From Brevibacterium zhoupengii (GTDB lineage Bacteria > Actinomycetota > Actinomycetes > Actinomycetales > Brevibacteriaceae): a stretch of 64,000 nucleotides of DNA. Location: contig NZ_CP088298.1 in NCBI RefSeq assembly GCF_021117425.1, positions 3,906,001-3,970,000 of the forward strand, in the 5' to 3' direction. Positions 8,805 to 18,338 of this stretch are shown here, one piece after another. A program made the position numbers and the translations under genes. Numbering within the stretch: the stretch's first letter is position 1; every line of letters begins with the position of its first letter. Under the pieces are notes generated by a model. It saw only the letters and a list, made by a program, of their open reading frames with translations, was not told the origin of the DNA and ran no database searches.

Positions 8805-8894
8805 GCAGCGCCGCGCATCCCACCACACAGCCCACAGCCACCCCTCAGCCCGCAGCCCTCCCCCAACCTCACGAAAACCACTCCGAGGAGAGAC

Positions 8895-10937
8895 ATGACC
8901 ACGACCAATCCCACGGTGACTGAGCTCATCCGACGCTCCAACTCGTTGGGCTCCGATCGACGCAACACGAACTTCGCCGGAGGAAACACCTCAGCCAAGG
9001 GCAGCGATATCGATCCGGTGACCGGCGAGAACGTCGAGCTGCTGTGGGTGAAGGGATCCGGCGGGGATCTGGGAACGCTGGTGCCCGAGGGCCTGGCCGT
9101 CCTCCGCCTCGACCGAGTGCAGGCCATGACCGGCACCTATCCCGGTATCGACCGCGAAGACGAGATGGTGGCGGCCTTCGACTACACCCTCCATGGCAAG
9201 GGCGGTGCAGCACCATCCATCGACACCGCAATGCACGGACTCGTCGACGCCGCCCACGTCGATCATCTGCACCCCGATTCGGGCATCGCCATCGCCACGG
9301 CAGCCGACGGAAAGGAACTGACGAAGCAGATCTTCGACGACAAGGTCGTCTGGGTGCCTTGGCGGCGCCCCGGCTTCCAGCTCGGCCTCGACATCGCTGC
9401 GATCAAGCGAGCGAACCCGCAGGCCATCGGGACCATCCTCGGCGGTCACGGGATCACTGCATGGGGAGACACCTCGGCGGAATCCGAGGCCAACTCCCGG
9501 TGGATCATCGACACCGCGGCGAAGTTCATCGACGACAATGGCCGTCCCGAGCCCTTCGGCACAGCCCGTCCGGACTTCACGGCGCTGCCGGGATCCGAAC
9601 GCCGGGCCAAGGCCGCCGCTCTGGCACCGCACCTGCGAGCTATCGCCTCGGCGGACAGGACCATGGTCGGTCATTTCACGGACTCCGAGCCTGTCCTCGA
9701 ATTCCTCGCCGGACAGAAGCTGGGCGCACTGGCAGAACTGGGCACGAGCTGTCCCGACCATTTCCTGCGCACCAAGATCAAGCCACTGGTCATCGACCTG
9801 CCGGCGACCACCTCGGCGGAGGACATCATCGCAGCACTGCCGAAGCTCCACGACGCCTACCGGGAGGACTACCGTTCCTATTACGCACGCCATGCGGATT
9901 CTGATTCGCCGGCGATGCGTGGGGCCGATCCCGCCATCATCCTGGTCCCCGGCGTCGGAATGTTCTCCTACGGACCCGACAAGCAGACGGCACGCGTGGC
10001 CGGAGAGTTCTACGTCAACGCCATCAATGTCATGCGCGGAGCGGAATCACTTTCCACCTATGCACCGATCTCCGAGGCGGAGAAGTTCCGTATCGAATAC
10101 TGGGCTCTCGAAGAGGCCAAGCTCAAGCGCAAACCAGCTCCCAAGCCGCTTTCCTCACGAGTCGCCTTCGTCACCGGTGCCGCGAGTGGAATCGGCAAGG
10201 CCATCGCCACGCGCCTGTCGTCCGAGGGCGCCTGCGTGGTCATCGCCGACCTCGACCGCGACAAGGCAGAAGCCGTGGCAGCCGAACTCGGTTCGACCGA
10301 TACGGCCATAGGCGTGGCCGCGGATGTCTCCGATGAGACTGGAGTGCAGGCGGCCCTCACCGAGGCGGTGCTGGCCTTCGGAGGAGTCGACCTGATCGTC
10401 AACAATGCAGGGCTGTCCCTGTCGAAGTCACTGTTCGAGACGACAGAGAAGGACTGGGACCTCCAGCACGACGTCATGGCGAAAGGATCGTTCCTGGTGT
10501 CGAAGAACGCCGCGAGGATCCTCGTCGACCAGGGGCTCGGAGGCGACATCGTCTACATCTCCTCGAAGAACTCCGTGTTCGCAGGCCCCAACAACATCGC
10601 GTACTCCGCAACCAAGGCCGATCAGGCGCATCAGGTGAGGCTGCTCGCGGCCGAACTCGGCGAGCATGGGATCCGCGTCAACGGGATCAACCCCGACGGG
10701 GTGGTCCGCGGATCGGGAATCTTCGCCGGCGGGTGGGGAGCTCAGCGTGCGAAGACCTACGGGGTCGAGGAGAAGGACCTGGGGAAGTTCTATGCCCAGC
10801 GCACAATCCTCGGCCGCGAGGTGGTCCCGGAGAACGTGGCGAATGCCGTCTACGCTCTGTGCACCCACGACTTCTCGCACACGACCGGACTGCACGTGCC
10901 GGTCGACGCCGGCGTTGCCGCCGCGTTCCTGCGCTGA
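8895..10937 (+). CDS. rhaEW: Bifunctional rhamnulose-1-phosphate aldolase / lactaldehyde dehydrogenase
   Basis: This is a 680-residue fusion. The N-terminal part (to about 400) is a class II aldolase/adducin domain with GGNTSAKG, the metal-binding HLHPDSGI histidines and GGHGITAWG. The C-terminal part (about 420-680) is a short-chain dehydrogenase with the cofactor loop TGAASGIGKA and the YSATKAD catalytic Tyr-Lys. Such fusions (like YuxG/RhaEW) split rhamnulose-1-phosphate into dihydroxyacetone phosphate and L-lactaldehyde, then oxidise or reduce the lactaldehyde. A GGAGAG site precedes the ATG. The kinase gene follows after 11 bp, so the two are in one operon. Confidence 0.92.
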   Translation: MTTTNPTVTELIRRSNSLGSDRRNTNFAGGNTSAKGSDIDPVTGENVELLWVKGSGGDLGTLVPEGLAVLRLDRVQAMTGTYPGIDREDEMVAAFDYTLHGKGGAAPSIDTAMHGLVDAAHVDHLHPDSGIAIATAADGKELTKQIFDDKVVWVPWRRPGFQLGLDIAAIKRANPQAIGTILGGHGITAWGDTSAESEANSRWIIDTAAKFIDDNGRPEPFGTARPDFTALPGSERRAKAAALAPHLRAIASADRTMVGHFTDSEPVLEFLAGQKLGALAELGTSCPDHFLRTKIKPLVIDLPATTSAEDIIAALPKLHDAYREDYRSYYARHADSDSPAMRGADPAIILVPGVGMFSYGPDKQTARVAGEFYVNAINVMRGAESLSTYAPISEAEKFRIEYWALEEAKLKRKPAPKPLSSRVAFVTGAASGIGKAIATRLSSEGACVVIADLDRDKAEAVAAELGSTDTAIGVAADVSDETGVQAALTEAVLAFGGVDLIVNNAGLSLSKSLFETTEKDWDLQHDVMAKGSFLVSKNAARILVDQGLGGDIVYISSKNSVFAGPNNIAYSATKADQAHQVRLLAAELGEHGIRVNGINPDGVVRGSGIFAGGWGAQRAKTYGVEEKDLGKFYAQRTILGREVVPENVANAVYALCTHDFSHTTGLHVPVDAGVAAAFLR

Positions 10938-10948
10938 GGGGTGAACTG

Positions 10949-12463
10949 ATGGACCACGGTAACGAATCGACGACCTTCACGCTGGCGGCCGTTGATCTCG
11001 GAGCGACCAGCGGCCGCGTGATCCTCGGCGGGATCGACGACGGCGTGCTGCGGATGAAGCACGTGGCGCGGTTTCCGAATACGCCGCTCACGCTGTTGGA
11101 GACCAACGGCGAAGTGCAGGGTTTCGCACACGGGCAGGACGCAGCCGCTGGTGAAGGCTTGTATTGGAACATCCAATCCCTGTATGCGGCGGTTCAGGAC
11201 GGACTGCGGGAAGCTGCGCGACTCGCTCCCGGTCTGACCAGCATCGGAATCGACTCCTGGGCCGTCGACTACAGTCTGCTGCGCAATGGTCGATTGCTCG
11301 GATCACCTCATCACTACCGCGACGAGCGGACAGCGCGAGGGGTCGAGCTCGTCCATAATCGGATCACCCCTGCCGATCTGTTCGCCCGCAACGGTCTCCA
11401 ACATCTCGACTTCAACACCGTGTTCCAGTTGGCGGTGGAGTCGGAAACCGGCTTCCTCGACCTGGCCGACGAGGTGCTGCTGATCCCTGATCTGCTCGCC
11501 TACTGGCTGACCGGGCGCTCACACGCTGAGGTCACCAATGCGTCGACGACGGGACTTCTCTCGGTCACAACGCGGACCTGGGACACCGGGCTACTAGACG
11601 AGTTCGGGTTCGAGCGGAGCCTCCTGCCACCACTCGTCCGCTCCGGTGACGCTATCGGACAGATCACCGATGCGACGGCCAGGCGGCTGGGTGCCGATCA
11701 TGATGTCCAGGTCACGGCTGTGGGCTCCCACGACACCGCCTCGGCGGTGGTGGCCGTGCCCTTCGCCTCGAAACGATCGGCCTATATCTCGAGCGGAACC
11801 TGGTCGTTGGTGGGACTCGAGCTGGACGAACCGGTGCTGTCGACCGCGGCTCGGGAGGCGAACTTCACGAACGAGGGCGGAGTCGATGACACCGTCAGAT
11901 TCCTCAAGAACGTCTCGGGCCTGTGGCTGCTCAGCGAATCGATGCGTCACTGGCAGGCCGATTCGAACGAGGCTCAGCGCAGTGCTGACCTGCAGTCTCT
12001 GCTGGCCGAGGCCGAAACCGTGAAGTTCCATTTCGAAGTGTTCGATCCCGCCGATGCGCGGTTCGTTCCGCCTGGTGACATGCCCAGCAGGATCGCGGAA
12101 TGGTACACGGAACGCGGCCTGCGCCCACCCGAGTCCCCCGCCGAGGTGGTCCGCTGCATTCTCGAATCCCTGGCCGAGGCCTACGCCCGCACTATCGATG
12201 CCGCCGAGACGTTAGCCGGAATGACGGTCGACACGGTCCACGTCGTCGGAGGCGGATCGCAGAACTCACTTCTGTGCCAGTTGACGGCGGACCGGACCGG
12301 TCGCACGGTCCTGGCCGGGCCAGTCGAAGCGACTGCGATCGGCAACCTCCTCGTCCAGGCGAGAGCAGTTGGCTTGGTGGCGAAGGACGCCTCTTTGTCG
12401 GATCTGCGTGAGATCGCGCGACGGTCATTCCCCGTCGTCGAGTATCTTCCCGAGACGAGCTGA
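10949..12463 (+). CDS. rhaB: Rhamnulokinase
   Basis: This 504-residue FGGY-family kinase phosphorylates L-rhamnulose. The N-terminal ATPase motif AAVDLGATSGRVILG is the rhamnulokinase form of the FGGY phosphate-1 loop. Further on are SIGIDSWAVDYSLL, VGSHDTASAV, SSGTWSLVG and the C-terminal adenosine motif VHVVGGGSQNSLL. The ATG at 10949 follows GAGGGGTGA, and similarity starts there; an open extension upstream overlaps the aldolase gene and is ignored. It is the last gene of the rhamnose operon, 66 bp before a perfect 60-bp palindrome. Confidence 0.92.
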   Translation: MDHGNESTTFTLAAVDLGATSGRVILGGIDDGVLRMKHVARFPNTPLTLLETNGEVQGFAHGQDAAAGEGLYWNIQSLYAAVQDGLREAARLAPGLTSIGIDSWAVDYSLLRNGRLLGSPHHYRDERTARGVELVHNRITPADLFARNGLQHLDFNTVFQLAVESETGFLDLADEVLLIPDLLAYWLTGRSHAEVTNASTTGLLSVTTRTWDTGLLDEFGFERSLLPPLVRSGDAIGQITDATARRLGADHDVQVTAVGSHDTASAVVAVPFASKRSAYISSGTWSLVGLELDEPVLSTAAREANFTNEGGVDDTVRFLKNVSGLWLLSESMRHWQADSNEAQRSADLQSLLAEAETVKFHFEVFDPADARFVPPGDMPSRIAEWYTERGLRPPESPAEVVRCILESLAEAYARTIDAAETLAGMTVDTVHVVGGGSQNSLLCQLTADRTGRTVLAGPVEATAIGNLLVQARAVGLVAKDASLSDLREIARRSFPVVEYLPETS

Positions 12464-12529
12464 CCCAGCGGCGACATTCGGGGCTGAACGATGGACTGAA
12501 GGGTGCGCTGGACGACGGACTGAGACTGA

Positions 12530-12589
12530 AACAGTCGGTAAGTTCTGGTCGACAATCGCGCGATTGTCGACCAGAACTTACCGACTGTT
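12530..12589. terminator. Perfect 60-bp palindrome, right flank of rhamnose cassette
   Basis: All 60 bases are self-complementary with no loop. It lies between the convergent rhaB and oxidoreductase genes. It matches the 4530-4589 palindrome at all but a few central bases, and the two starts are exactly 8,000 bp apart. Probable roles are bidirectional terminator or extragenic palindromic element; cruciform formation is possible. Confidence 0.85.
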
Positions 12590-12657
12590 GATGCTGCTGC
12601 GACGGGGAGCGCCTCCGTCAGCGACGAAGGCTGATCGCGCCACGCGCCGCGCTACTG

Positions 12658-13680
12658 TCAGCTTTCGGCGCCGACTGCCACGACCATCTTGCCGAAGTTA
12701 CGGCCGGCGAGCAGGTCGTTGAAGTACTCGGGCGTCTTGTCCAGGCCCGAGCGGATGTCCTCGCGGTAGCGGACCTTTCCTTCCTTGACCCAGCCGCTCA
12801 TGTCGGACAGGAAGTTCTCGTGGTGCTTCTCAACAAACTCGGTCTGAATGAAGCCACGGACGTTGAGTGACCGCGTGAGGATGTTGCCCATGAGCGCACC
12901 CGAGCGGTCGGGACCCTCGGGCAACTCGGTCAGGTTGTAGTTGGCGACGAGACCGCAGACGGGTACGCGTGCGTAGGTGTTCAGGCGTGGCAGCACAGCC
13001 TTGAACACGTCTCCGCCGACGTTCTCGAAGTAGACGTCGATGCCCTGCGGCACCGACTCTTTGAGTTCGTTCTTCAGGTTGCCGGTCCTGTGGTCGAGCG
13101 CGACGTCGAAGCCGAGCTCGTTCAGATGGGCGACTTTGTCAGGTCCACCCGCAATACCGACGGCCTTCGCGCCCTTGATCTTCGCGATCTGTCCGACGAC
13201 GGAGCCGACGGGACCGGTGGCAGCAGCAACGGCCACGGTCTCGCCTTCCTGTGGGCGCCCGATCTCCAGGAGACCCGAGTATGCGGTGAAGCCCGGCATG
13301 CCCAGCACACCGAGAGCAGTGCTGACCGGGGCGACTTCCGGATCGAGGCGACGCAGGTGTGCGGCCTTCTCGACGGAGTACTCCTGCCAGCCGCCGTAGC
13401 CGAGGACGGTGTCACCGGTGGAGAACTCGGACGAGTTGGACTCGACGACCTCGGAAACCGTGGCGCCGACCATGACGTCACCGACCTCGACCGGCTTCGC
13501 ATAGGACTTCGCATCCGACATCCGACCGCGCATGTAGGGATCGAGTGAGAGATACAGAGTGCGGAGCAGAACCTCGCCGTCCTGCGGCGCCCCCAGGTCA
13601 ACCTCGTCGAGGAGATAGTTCTCCGCTTTCGGCTCTCCGACCGGACGAGAATTCAGGCGAATTCTGTGGTTTGTCGTCAT
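12658..13680 (-). CDS. Zinc-independent MDR oxidoreductase (NADP-dependent, curcumin-reductase-like)
   Basis: This 340-residue member of the medium-chain dehydrogenase/reductase superfamily belongs to the leukotriene B4 / double-bond reductase branch. It lacks structural zinc cysteines. Visible signatures are LYLSLDPYMRGRM near residue 45, GMPGFTAYSGLL, the NADP-binding AAATGPVGSVVGQIAKIKG, and the YFENVGG segment. It likely reduces alkenal or enone double bonds using NADPH in the cytoplasm; the natural substrate is unknown. The ATG at 13680 is chosen because a GGAAG site lies just upstream and family similarity begins with MTTNHRIRL. Confidence 0.85.
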   Translation of the reverse strand: MTTNHRIRLNSRPVGEPKAENYLLDEVDLGAPQDGEVLLRTLYLSLDPYMRGRMSDAKSYAKPVEVGDVMVGATVSEVVESNSSEFSTGDTVLGYGGWQEYSVEKAAHLRRLDPEVAPVSTALGVLGMPGFTAYSGLLEIGRPQEGETVAVAAATGPVGSVVGQIAKIKGAKAVGIAGGPDKVAHLNELGFDVALDHRTGNLKNELKESVPQGIDVYFENVGGDVFKAVLPRLNTYARVPVCGLVANYNLTELPEGPDRSGALMGNILTRSLNVRGFIQTEFVEKHHENFLSDMSGWVKEGKVRYREDIRSGLDKTPEYFNDLLAGRNFGKMVVAVGAES

Positions 13681-13773
13681 CGAGATGCTTCCTTTCATCG
13701 ACGCCGCGCACTGTATGCACACGGTCGTAGCGTGTCTGTGGAGCTGAACCCTTGGCCGCCGAAGCGGCGACGC

Positions 13774-14664
13774 CTAGATCCAGTCCTTGTCGTAGCAACC
13801 ACTGCGGATCCGTTGATGTTCCTGATTTCGCGAAGAATCCGAGACAGACGATTCTGCCGCAAGCTCCCGAGCCTTCGTTTCCCACTTCGGGTCAAACGCC
13901 CAGGTGAAATCGCCGAGGTGGTCGAGCAGCTCAGATCCATTGCGTCGAATGTTGTCCGACCATTCACGTGGCCAGGCGCCGTAGTTCGCCGCGGCGGCGA
14001 GTTCGTCCACGTCCTTGAACACCGCCCCGTTCGGGTTGAGAAGCGCGTACCCCGGCGTCGTGTTCCGGGACTGCGCGTGACCCGACGTTGTGTGCAGTGG
14101 CATGCCGTCGGTGGGGAAGGTGATGTCGAGGATGTGATCGCTCGTGTAGAGGGCATCGTCCGTGCGGCGGTGGGTGGCCTCGAGGTTGACGTACCAGTCC
14201 GCGCGGATCGCACCAGAGCCGGCAGCAGAGTCGCTGACAACAGGGTCATTGGCCTCAGTCCCTGCACCACCAGGCTTGAGCAGGACCCATACAGAGAACG
14301 GAACACCGGGCGGGACGATCTTGAGTACCCCGAGCCCGCGCCAGCTGCCGGGCGCCTTGATCCGTCGAGGCGCCTCGGCGGGCGGGCGGAACCGCGCCTT
14401 GAGCGGAACGTCGTGGGGGTTGAATTCCTCCCAGCCGACGATTCTCGTGTCGGTGGTCGCGGTGCCTCCAGCCATCCACAGCACTGCACCGGCCGGCCCG
14501 TCCTCGATGACTCGCATCGGCCGACGCACCTCGGCGTGGTCACGATCGAAGTCAAAGCGTCGAAACGACCAGGTCACGGTGTCGCCGGGCGCCCAGAAGG
14601 GCCCCTTGCCCACTTGTCTTGTGCCGGGTGGGACGTCGATCTCGTACGGATCGGTGAACTCCAT
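13774..14664 (-). CDS. DUF402 domain protein
   Basis: This 296-residue cytoplasmic protein carries a DUF402 core in the middle: a strand-rich section with WYVNLEATHRRTDDALYTSD followed by LDITFPTDG. After it come GYALLNPNGAVFKDVDELAA and a helical C-terminus. DUF402 includes nucleoside-phosphatase-like (FomD/Ntdp) proteins, where conserved Asp/Glu residues bind metal and phosphate. Whether this protein is catalytic is not clear; it is longer than simple DUF402 proteins. It is monocistronic-looking, 93 bp upstream of the oxidoreductase gene on the same strand. Confidence 0.65.
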   Translation of the reverse strand: MEFTDPYEIDVPPGTRQVGKGPFWAPGDTVTWSFRRFDFDRDHAEVRRPMRVIEDGPAGAVLWMAGGTATTDTRIVGWEEFNPHDVPLKARFRPPAEAPRRIKAPGSWRGLGVLKIVPPGVPFSVWVLLKPGGAGTEANDPVVSDSAAGSGAIRADWYVNLEATHRRTDDALYTSDHILDITFPTDGMPLHTTSGHAQSRNTTPGYALLNPNGAVFKDVDELAAAANYGAWPREWSDNIRRNGSELLDHLGDFTWAFDPKWETKARELAAESSVSDSSRNQEHQRIRSGCYDKDWI

Positions 14665-14792
14665 ACTGGCAGTCTAAGTTCGAGTCATGGGTGAGGCCTG
14701 GATGCACACAAGTCCGCTTTGCAGGCGCCATTGCGCCCAGGTGCTGCCCACCGCTTCAGCCCGCTCAGCGCTCACCGCCTAAAGTGGTAGGC

Positions 14793-15740
14793 ATGGACGA
14801 CTTCACACTTCCCGATCGCAAAGACGCGGCCAATCGCAACGAGGCGACCGCGGCCGAACCTCCACGCACCGATTCCGACATTCCGGGCTACCTCGAGGCG
14901 CTGGGCATCCCCGGCCTCGCTGACATCCACATCCACTTCCTGCCGCAGAACGTGCTCGACAAGGTGTGGGCATACTTCGACGCCGCCGAAGCCAGCTACG
15001 GCTACCCGTGGCCGATCCACTACCGCTATGACACGGAGACTCGCCTCCAGATCGTCCGTGACCTGGGCGTCCGTGCCATCCCGGCCCTGACCTACCCGCA
15101 CAGACCCGGCATGGCCGCCTGGCTCAATGAGTGGAACCGCGAGTTCGCCGCCGCCCACGACGACGTCATCCACTGCGCGACGCTCTACGCGGAGCCGGAG
15201 TCAGCCGACTACGTGCCCGAGGCGCTGGCGGCCGGCGCCCGACTGTTCAAGGTCCATATCCAGGTGGGTGGCTTCTCCCCCGATGACCGTGTGCTCGATC
15301 GCGCGTGGGCAGCGCTGGCCGAGGCACAGGTGCCCGTCGTCATCCACGCCGGGTCCGAGCCTCTGCCCGGCACCTACACCGGACCGCAGGCTGTGGCGAA
15401 CGTCCTCGAACGGTTCCCGTCCCTGCAGTTCGTCATCGCCCACATGGGCATGCCCGAGTACGAGGCATTCGCGAGCCTGGCCGAGGATTACAGCGGTGTG
15501 CACCTGGACACGACGATGTACGTGTCAGGATTCTTCTCCTCCCCCGCCGAGGTGGACCCTGCTTACCGTAATCGCTTGGCTGGTCTGCAGGACAAAGTCA
15601 TCCTCGGCTCGGACTTCCCGAACATCCCCTACCCCTATGCCGATCAGGTCTCAGGGTTGGCCGGGTTGGGCCTCGGCGACGATTGGATGCGCTCGGTGCT
15701 GTGGCGAAACGGAGCGCGGGTCCTCGGACTGGAGGGCTGA
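14793..15740 (+). CDS. Amidohydrolase family protein
   Basis: This 315-residue TIM-barrel hydrolase belongs to the amidohydrolase-2 family. The N-terminal metal motif ADIHIHFLP is present (H-x-H), then VVIHAGSEPLPG, FVIAHMGMPEY, and the C-terminal metal aspartate in ILGSDFPNIPYPY. Family members hydrolyse or decarboxylate small carboxylic substrates; the substrate here cannot be told. The ATG at 14793 follows a short gap and starts a peptide of plausible length; the upstream open frame has no similarity. It converges on the DUF421 gene with a 41-bp gap. Confidence 0.8.
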   Translation: MDDFTLPDRKDAANRNEATAAEPPRTDSDIPGYLEALGIPGLADIHIHFLPQNVLDKVWAYFDAAEASYGYPWPIHYRYDTETRLQIVRDLGVRAIPALTYPHRPGMAAWLNEWNREFAAAHDDVIHCATLYAEPESADYVPEALAAGARLFKVHIQVGGFSPDDRVLDRAWAALAEAQVPVVIHAGSEPLPGTYTGPQAVANVLERFPSLQFVIAHMGMPEYEAFASLAEDYSGVHLDTTMYVSGFFSSPAEVDPAYRNRLAGLQDKVILGSDFPNIPYPYADQVSGLAGLGLGDDWMRSVLWRNGARVLGLEG

Positions 15741-15781
15741 GCTCTCACTCTGCGTGGTTCGCGGAGTCGTCCCCCGCGGGG

Positions 15782-16327
15782 TCAGCCTTCGCGGGGAATT
15801 CTCTCTGCTCCGATGACTCCGCGCAGCAGCTCCTCGTCGATCGGCGCCCCTTTCCGGGTGACGCTGATCTGACCGGTCGGCTCAAGGATCACGCATGCCA
15901 CCTCGGCGCGCTGGCGAATGCCTGCCATGCGCAGCTTCGAATACACCTCAGCGGGGTCGACATGGGCCCTGGCAAGGTTGTCGGTCAGCAGCTCGCTGCC
16001 GGCCATGAGCACCACCGCGGGACTGTTGACGATGCCGGCGATGCGGTGGAAACGACGAGCCTTCCCGGTCAGCGCCTGCAGAACCAGCAGGGTCGCCAGC
16101 CCCAAGAGACCAGCGATGAGAGTCGGGGTGTCGCCGAGGATCGCACGGCCGATGATCGCGCCGAGGGCGATGATAGCTGCGAGGTCGAAGCTTGAGAGAC
16201 TGGCCAGAGTGCGCTGGCCGAAGACGCGGACGAGCAGGATGATGCCGAGATAGAACGCGATACAGGACACGACGATCCGCACCGCGTCGACACCGTCGAG
16301 TCCGAATTCCGCCCAGCTGAAGTCCAT
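15782..16327 (-). CDS. DUF421 (YetF-like) membrane protein
   Basis: This 181-residue protein has three N-terminal transmembrane segments (about residues 18-35, 48-65 and 70-86) followed by a soluble YetF-type domain with VYSKLRMAGIRQRAEVACVIL and TGQISVTRKG. The motif GQRTLASLSSFDLA between helices 1 and 2 is the family signature. Function is unknown, though related Bacillus proteins are linked to spore germination and envelope stress. It appears to be a single gene. Confidence 0.85.
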   Translation of the reverse strand: MDFSWAEFGLDGVDAVRIVVSCIAFYLGIILLVRVFGQRTLASLSSFDLAAIIALGAIIGRAILGDTPTLIAGLLGLATLLVLQALTGKARRFHRIAGIVNSPAVVLMAGSELLTDNLARAHVDPAEVYSKLRMAGIRQRAEVACVILEPTGQISVTRKGAPIDEELLRGVIGAERIPREG

Positions 16328-16435
16328 GCATTTCCTCCCGACTGGATCTTACAACTTCGGCCCTCGCCCTGAGCCGACCTCGCTTTGAGCCGAGCGCAGG
16401 CTCCGCGAGAACCCATACCCAGCGGGCGCGCAGGC

Positions 16436-17209
16436 TCAGCGGGTGCGCAGCCAATCGTCGACGGTGACGGCCGACAACCTCGGCGATTCGGGGATGAGAC
16501 CATCGGCAGACATCGGACCGGGGATCGGGATGGGAACGATCTTCTGGCCACGTTCTGAGCGCCCACCGTCACTCACAGCCGAATCTGCGTTCGAACTTCT
16601 GGCGGCGATCTGGCCGGCGATCGTCGGGAAGTCACTGATCTCGGGGCCAGCGACCTCGATGGTTCCGCGCTCACCTGCGTCGATGGCCTCGGCCATCATT
16701 CGGGCGGCCTCGTCCGCGGCCAGAGCCTGGACTCGCATCTTCGGGACGAATGCCACCGGACCTGCATTGAACGTCATTGTGTCGACAAGCTCGAACCACT
16801 GGGCCGATCGGAACAGCAGGAGCTGGTCGGCGGGGATCAATCGACGATAGACCCGTTCCTGCAGCTCTTTGGCCTGGTAGTAGCCGAGGAGCTTGGACTT
16901 GGCGACTTCGGGTCGGAACGCGATGGACAGGCACACCATCGCAGCACCCGGGTTCTCTGCTGCGGCCAATGCGATCGAACGTGAGCTGCGGGAGAAGAAG
17001 TCGAGGGCCTTGTGTCGGTTGTTCGTCATGAAGTTGACGCAGTCGACGAGGACATCGCTGCCTTCGGCCGCCTCGGTGACGCCTTCTCCGGCGTAGGTGT
17101 CGACCCCGATGCCGCGGTGAGCGGCGATGACCGAGTGCCCACGTTCTCGCAGGTGTGCCACGAGTCTGCTGCCGAATGTGCCGGTGGCCCCATAAACGGT
17201 GATCTGCAT
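16436..17209 (-). CDS. NAD(P)-binding atypical SDR (NmrA-like)
   Basis: This 257-residue protein begins directly with the Rossmann motif MQITVYGATGTFGSRL and has a central substrate-type domain, but no classical Tyr-x-x-x-Lys catalytic pair that I can see. It resembles the NmrA/atypical SDR group, which sense NAD(P) or reduce quinones and flavonoids. There are no obvious partners: DUF421 lies downstream on the same strand with a 108-bp gap. Role unknown. Confidence 0.75.
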   Translation of the reverse strand: MQITVYGATGTFGSRLVAHLRERGHSVIAAHRGIGVDTYAGEGVTEAAEGSDVLVDCVNFMTNNRHKALDFFSRSSRSIALAAAENPGAAMVCLSIAFRPEVAKSKLLGYYQAKELQERVYRRLIPADQLLLFRSAQWFELVDTMTFNAGPVAFVPKMRVQALAADEAARMMAEAIDAGERGTIEVAGPEISDFPTIAGQIAARSSNADSAVSDGGRSERGQKIVPIPIPGPMSADGLIPESPRLSAVTVDDWLRTR

Positions 17210-17310
17210 GTCTCATCCCCTGCTGTCGGTGGATCGGCCGGTGTCGAGTCGCAGGGCCTGTGGGCCGTTGCCCGTTCTGCTGCTGGCACATGGCTGCTGA
17301 CGGATTGGCA

Positions 17311-17340
17311 GTGCCCGCCGGCGGTTGCGCCGACGGGCAC
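17311..17340 (-). terminator. Stem-loop terminator after the DUF4097 gene
   Basis: Arms of 13 bp with one mismatch and a 4-base loop lie 14 bp after the DUF4097 stop codon, on the strand in which that operon is read. There is no T-run, which is common for terminators in high-GC actinobacteria. Confidence 0.6.
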
Positions 17341-17353
17341 CGTATGAGCCAGT

Positions 17354-18337
17354 CTAGTTCTGTTCGATGGTAATCGCTCCGGTATCAGCGCTTACCGCAA
17401 TCGGGATGACGGTCTTGCCGTCGGCGTCCTTGGAATCCCTCGACGCATCGTACTTCTTGAGGTCCTTGGCCAGATCCACGCTACCCTGATTCGAGTTCGC
17501 GTTGATGCGATAGAAGAGGTCCTTGGCGTCTTCGGAACTGGCGTCATCGTCCTTGGAAGCGGCAGTCTCGGCGGCCATCTTCTCCTGGGCCAGGTCCAAG
17601 CGCGGCAGACGGAGGTCGATCGTGCCTTCATCGGCCTTGGCCACGATGCCTGACATCGGAACCATGTCGTTGGAGAAGTCGAGGTCGATCGACCCTGTCG
17701 AGGTCACGGCGTCGACGTGGTCGCGAACATTGAGGTTCGTTCCGTCGAGGGTGCCGACGCCGGTCTTGGATTCGATAGTGCCGAAGGTTCCGCTCAGCTC
17801 CGTCATGCCGTAGTCGGTCGCGGTCTGCAGAGTCTCTGCCGAACCGCTGACCTCCACAGCGCCGCCGTCCGTCTTCGCGACGATGTCCTGGTAGTCACCT
17901 GAGATGTTGATGGCTCCGTAGCCGCCGTTGAAGTCGAGCTTCATGTCCTTCGAGGTCTCGGCCGGGAGGAGGACCTCGATCCGGGACTTCTCGAGGTGCT
18001 TGTGGTCATCGACAGAGACGGTCGAGGCTCTGTCGGATCCTCTCACCTGCAGCTTCGGCGTCTCGTCCCGAGGTCCGGTAGCCGTGAGCCGCACGGAAGG
18101 CTCGGTGGTGTCGGTGGTCTTGACGACGATCGAGGCGCCGGTGTCGAGGACGAAGTTCAGGTCCTTGGTCGAGCTCGGCAGCTTCTTCGTGACTTCGAGG
18201 TTCGTGTAGTTGAGGCGTGAGGCTCCATGGGCGACGCTGAATGCGATCGGCACCAAGAGGACGACGATTGCGGCGATCGTGATGATCACTCGCATGCTCG
18301 TGCGGGTGGATTCGCTGACGTGGACTGTGGCAGGCAT
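17354..18337 (-). CDS. DUF4097-type beta-helix (putative adhesin) membrane-anchored protein
   Basis: The 327-residue product has a short cytoplasmic N-terminus, one transmembrane helix (about residues 15-38) and an exported beta-rich domain. That domain has repeated strands such as INISGDYQDIVAKTDGGAVEVSG, which is the DUF4097/DUF4098 pattern of short right-handed helix turns. Such proteins are often encoded with LiaRS/NarL-type systems and act at the envelope, but the molecular role is unknown. It begins one base after the stop of the response regulator, so it is the last gene of a histidine kinase, regulator, DUF4097 operon, and is probably a target or modulator of that system. Confidence 0.78.
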   Translation of the reverse strand: MPATVHVSESTRTSMRVIITIAAIVVLLVPIAFSVAHGASRLNYTNLEVTKKLPSSTKDLNFVLDTGASIVVKTTDTTEPSVRLTATGPRDETPKLQVRGSDRASTVSVDDHKHLEKSRIEVLLPAETSKDMKLDFNGGYGAINISGDYQDIVAKTDGGAVEVSGSAETLQTATDYGMTELSGTFGTIESKTGVGTLDGTNLNVRDHVDAVTSTGSIDLDFSNDMVPMSGIVAKADEGTIDLRLPRLDLAQEKMAAETAASKDDDASSEDAKDLFYRINANSNQGSVDLAKDLKKYDASRDSKDADGKTVIPIAVSADTGAITIEQN

Positions 18338-18338
18338 T

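Noticed and set aside
4530-12589. Insertion sequence or transposon ends around the rhamnose cassette
   Set aside because: No transposase or target-site duplication was found, and each element is a complete palindrome rather than one half of a terminal inverted repeat; kept only as an open question.
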